From assembly GCA_964417785.1 (NCBI GenBank), contig CAYQJO010000185.1:1-8685 (forward strand): DNA of 8,685 bases. The letters are read 5' to 3'. This DNA is from DAOTUL01 sp034437435 (GTDB lineage: Bacteria > Chloroflexota > Anaerolineae > Aggregatilineales > Phototrophicaceae). The notes beneath the pieces are model-generated. The model ran no database searches. It worked only from the letters and a program-made list of their open reading frames with translations, and was not told the DNA's origin. Position numbers and translations under genes: made by a program. This document shows, piece by piece, positions 7,346 to 8,685 of the stretch. The first letter of the stretch is position 1. The number at the start of each line of letters is the position of its first letter.

Positions 7346-7450
7346 AGAAATGTAGACGGGCTATGTATTTTTCTGGAAAAGCCCAACCAGGGTTATTTTA
7401 GTGCAATCGGTGGGTGATATGCAAATGTGGGTGACTGGCGGGGTGCATCG

Positions 7451-7479
7451 GGAACTTTCTGCGGTGCGTAAACGTCTGG
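7451..7479 (+). promoter_or_regulatory. Candidate ECF-sigma promoter of the DUF4139 gene
   Basis: GGAACTT at 7451-7457 matches the -35 consensus of sigmaE/ECF promoters. CGTCTGG at 7473-7479 resembles their -10 (CGTC/TCTG) at the expected spacing. Transcription would begin shortly before the ribosome site GAAAGGA (7495-7501). A competing reading is an extended -10 for the main sigma factor, TGGTATACA at 7477-7485, which lacks a good -35. No ECF sigma gene is in the window. Confidence 0.45.
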
Positions 7480-7511
7480 TATACAGGTCAAATTGAAAGG
7501 ATGTGGTTCGC

Positions 7512-8627
7512 ATGAAGCACTTACGTCTACTTGCACTTGTCTTGAGCCTTTTTGTCGTGGCCGGGGCAGCTTCGGCTGCCGATACGATCAGCTACACCAG
7601 CCAGCCGGATCAGATTGTCGTGTTCCTGAACAACATCGCGTTCGCCCAGGACGACATCACCCTGCCCGGTGGTGTGGATATGGCGGTGGTGCTGCCGGAG
7701 CAGGTTTTCACGGATACGGTGGTGCTGCGCGAGGACGGTGAGCGAGTCGCCAGCTACCGGATGGATCGCAGCGAAGGCCGCCCGACGCTGCGCTGGACGA
7801 GTGAGAGCGGCAGCGATGTACGCCAGGTGACGCTGACCTACCTGCTCGCCGGTGTGGGCTGGACGCCGCGTTACGATATGTGGCTGGCGGAGGATGAGAC
7901 GGTCGGGTTCGATTTCTACGCCGAGATTGTCGATAACGCACTGACGCTGGAAGATGTAGACATCCGGTTGGTGGCGGGTCGCGTGGATACGATGCAGCAG
8001 ATGGATGAAATCTCGCGGGTGACGACCAACCAGTATATTGCCGGGTATGATCGCGCCGGGGCCGGTTTCACGGGGGCGGCCACCATCCAGCATGTCTACG
8101 CGATTGATCCGATCTCGGCCATACCGGGTGAGACGGTGTATACACGGCTGGTCACGGCAGAGTTACCGGCGCGGCGGGTGCATCTGTGGAACGCGCAATC
8201 CGAGCCGCAGGTGGATGTCATCTACAAGGTGCGCAATGAGACCGAGATTCCGTTTGCCGAAGGCATCGTGCGCAGCTACGAGAACGGTCTGTTTGTGGGC
8301 AGCGATTTCGTGGAACTGACACCCATCGGCGGCGAAGGCAGTGTGACGGTGGGCAATTTGCAGAATGTGCGGGTCAACCGGAGTGAGACGCGCACGGCCA
8401 TTGCGCCGGTCCGCAACCGCGACACGCAGCATGACGTGGTGTTGGAACTGACCAATTTCGGCGATACAACCATCACGATTGAAGTGGTCGATTATTTCCC
8501 GCCCGACGCCATCGAATTCGCTTTTTCGCAGGAGCCGGAAAGACAGAAAGACAACCTGTTCCGCTGGGAGGTGACGCTGGAACCGGGGGCGACGGTGGAG
8601 ATCAGCTACGGGTTTAAGAATTATTAG
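7512..8627 (+). CDS. Secreted DUF4139 domain-containing protein
   Basis: This gene encodes 371 residues from the ATG at 7512, which has GAAAGGA 10 nt upstream. A GTG at 7503 is in frame but sits right on that ribosome site, so it is rejected. Residues 1-22 form a Sec signal peptide (MKHLRLL, hydrophobic core, ASA cleavage site at 20-22). After an N-terminal beta region with an ITLPGG motif, the DUF4139 signature begins with LTYLLAGVGWTPRYDMWL (108-125). The domain ends with a region containing LELTNFGDTTITIEVVD (311-327) and RWEVTLEPGATVEISYGF (351-368). The protein is all-beta in appearance and lacks a C-terminal membrane helix, LPxTG or lipobox, so it is probably released or held by interactions. 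DUF4139 has no settled biochemical function. The gene appears monocistronic: a gene-free stretch precedes it and a palindromic repeat follows. Confidence 0.85.
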   Translation: MKHLRLLALVLSLFVVAGAASAADTISYTSQPDQIVVFLNNIAFAQDDITLPGGVDMAVVLPEQVFTDTVVLREDGERVASYRMDRSEGRPTLRWTSESGSDVRQVTLTYLLAGVGWTPRYDMWLAEDETVGFDFYAEIVDNALTLEDVDIRLVAGRVDTMQQMDEISRVTTNQYIAGYDRAGAGFTGAATIQHVYAIDPISAIPGETVYTRLVTAELPARRVHLWNAQSEPQVDVIYKVRNETEIPFAEGIVRSYENGLFVGSDFVELTPIGGEGSVTVGNLQNVRVNRSETRTAIAPVRNRDTQHDVVLELTNFGDTTITIEVVDYFPPDAIEFAFSQEPERQKDNLFRWEVTLEPGATVEISYGFKNY

Positions 8628-8630
8628 GTA

Positions 8631-8671
8631 GCCCTCACCCCTAAATCCCCTCTCCCAAAATGGGCGAGGGG
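8631..8671. repeat. C-rich dispersed-type repeat with hairpin after the DUF4139 gene
   Basis: A CCCTCACCCC stretch leads into CCCCTCTCCCA (8647-8657), an AAA loop, and TGGGCGAGGGG (8661-8671), an 11-bp stem with one mismatch (T8653 against C8665). It starts 3 nt after the stop codon and could help end transcription. No U-tract follows, so it is not a classical intrinsic terminator. Similar C-rich CCCTCACCCC...CTCTCCC motifs are, from general experience, common REP-like intergenic repeats in many bacterial genomes. Confidence 0.6.
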
Positions 8672-8685
8672 ACCGTTTGAATCAG

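Larger units (their letters stand above)
7211..7511. other. Gene-free stretch between divergent genes
   Basis: About 300 bp lie between the start of the small membrane protein gene (minus strand) and the start of the DUF4139 gene (plus strand). It holds a 70-bp palindromic element (7276-7345) and an ECF-like promoter (7451-7479). I found no convincing ORF. The part from about 7346 to 7450 shows nothing I can interpret. Confidence 0.7.

Noticed and set aside
7358..7384. Possible hairpin GGGCT...AGCCC near 7358-7384
   Set aside because: A 5-bp stem with a 17-nt loop is expected by chance and has no T-run.
7527..8093. Minus-strand open frame of 188 codons inside the DUF4139 gene
   Set aside because: It is antisense to a gene with a signal peptide and the DUF4139 signature, and has no motif of its own.

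Overview
The window looks like chromosomal DNA from a GC-rich, free-living bacterium, most plausibly a member of Chloroflexota (an Anaerolineae-like lineage). This placement is an inference. It rests on gene content (a giant kinase-ATPase-TPR regulator, a stand-alone PL22-type lyase, a secreted DUF4139 protein) and on the short palindromic intergenic repeats. No rRNA, tRNA or phylogenetic marker is present to confirm it. I see no CRISPR array, transposase, phage gene or tRNA.

The left third (3084 down to 1, minus strand) is one very large gene that runs off the left edge. It encodes a Hanks-type Ser/Thr kinase fused to a STAND/AAA_16 ATPase and a long TPR array, an architecture resembling mycobacterial PknK. 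A GTG start with a strong Shine-Dalgarno sequence fixes its N-terminus. A 107-bp intergenic region separates it from a divergent plus-strand group.

The plus-strand group (3192-6958) holds three genes. The first is a cytoplasmic oligogalacturonate-lyase-like beta-propeller (PL22) with its metal-binding Gln/His set intact. After 36 bp comes an MBOAT membrane O-acyltransferase of the AlgI/PatA type. Coupled to it by a TGATG stop/start overlap is a membrane-anchored SGNH-hydrolase-like protein. The last two form a typical two-protein module for O-acetylating a polysaccharide outside the membrane: the MBOAT protein moves the acetyl group across, and the SGNH protein transfers it or edits the product. 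Whether the lyase belongs functionally with them is unknown.

The right part (6953-8685) starts with a small two-helix membrane protein on the minus strand that overlaps the 3' end of the SGNH gene convergently. A roughly 300-bp gene-free stretch follows. It carries a 70-bp double-hairpin palindromic element, whose two arms differ by paired changes that keep their stems intact, and a candidate ECF-sigma promoter. The promoter lies in front of a secreted DUF4139 protein. The window ends in a C-rich, hairpin-forming repeat.

No clearly new multi-gene system can be proven from this window. The most interesting leads are the kinase/ATPase/TPR sensor divergent from glycan genes, the PL22 + MBOAT + SGNH grouping, the co-varying palindromic repeat, and the ECF-like promoter before the DUF4139 gene.
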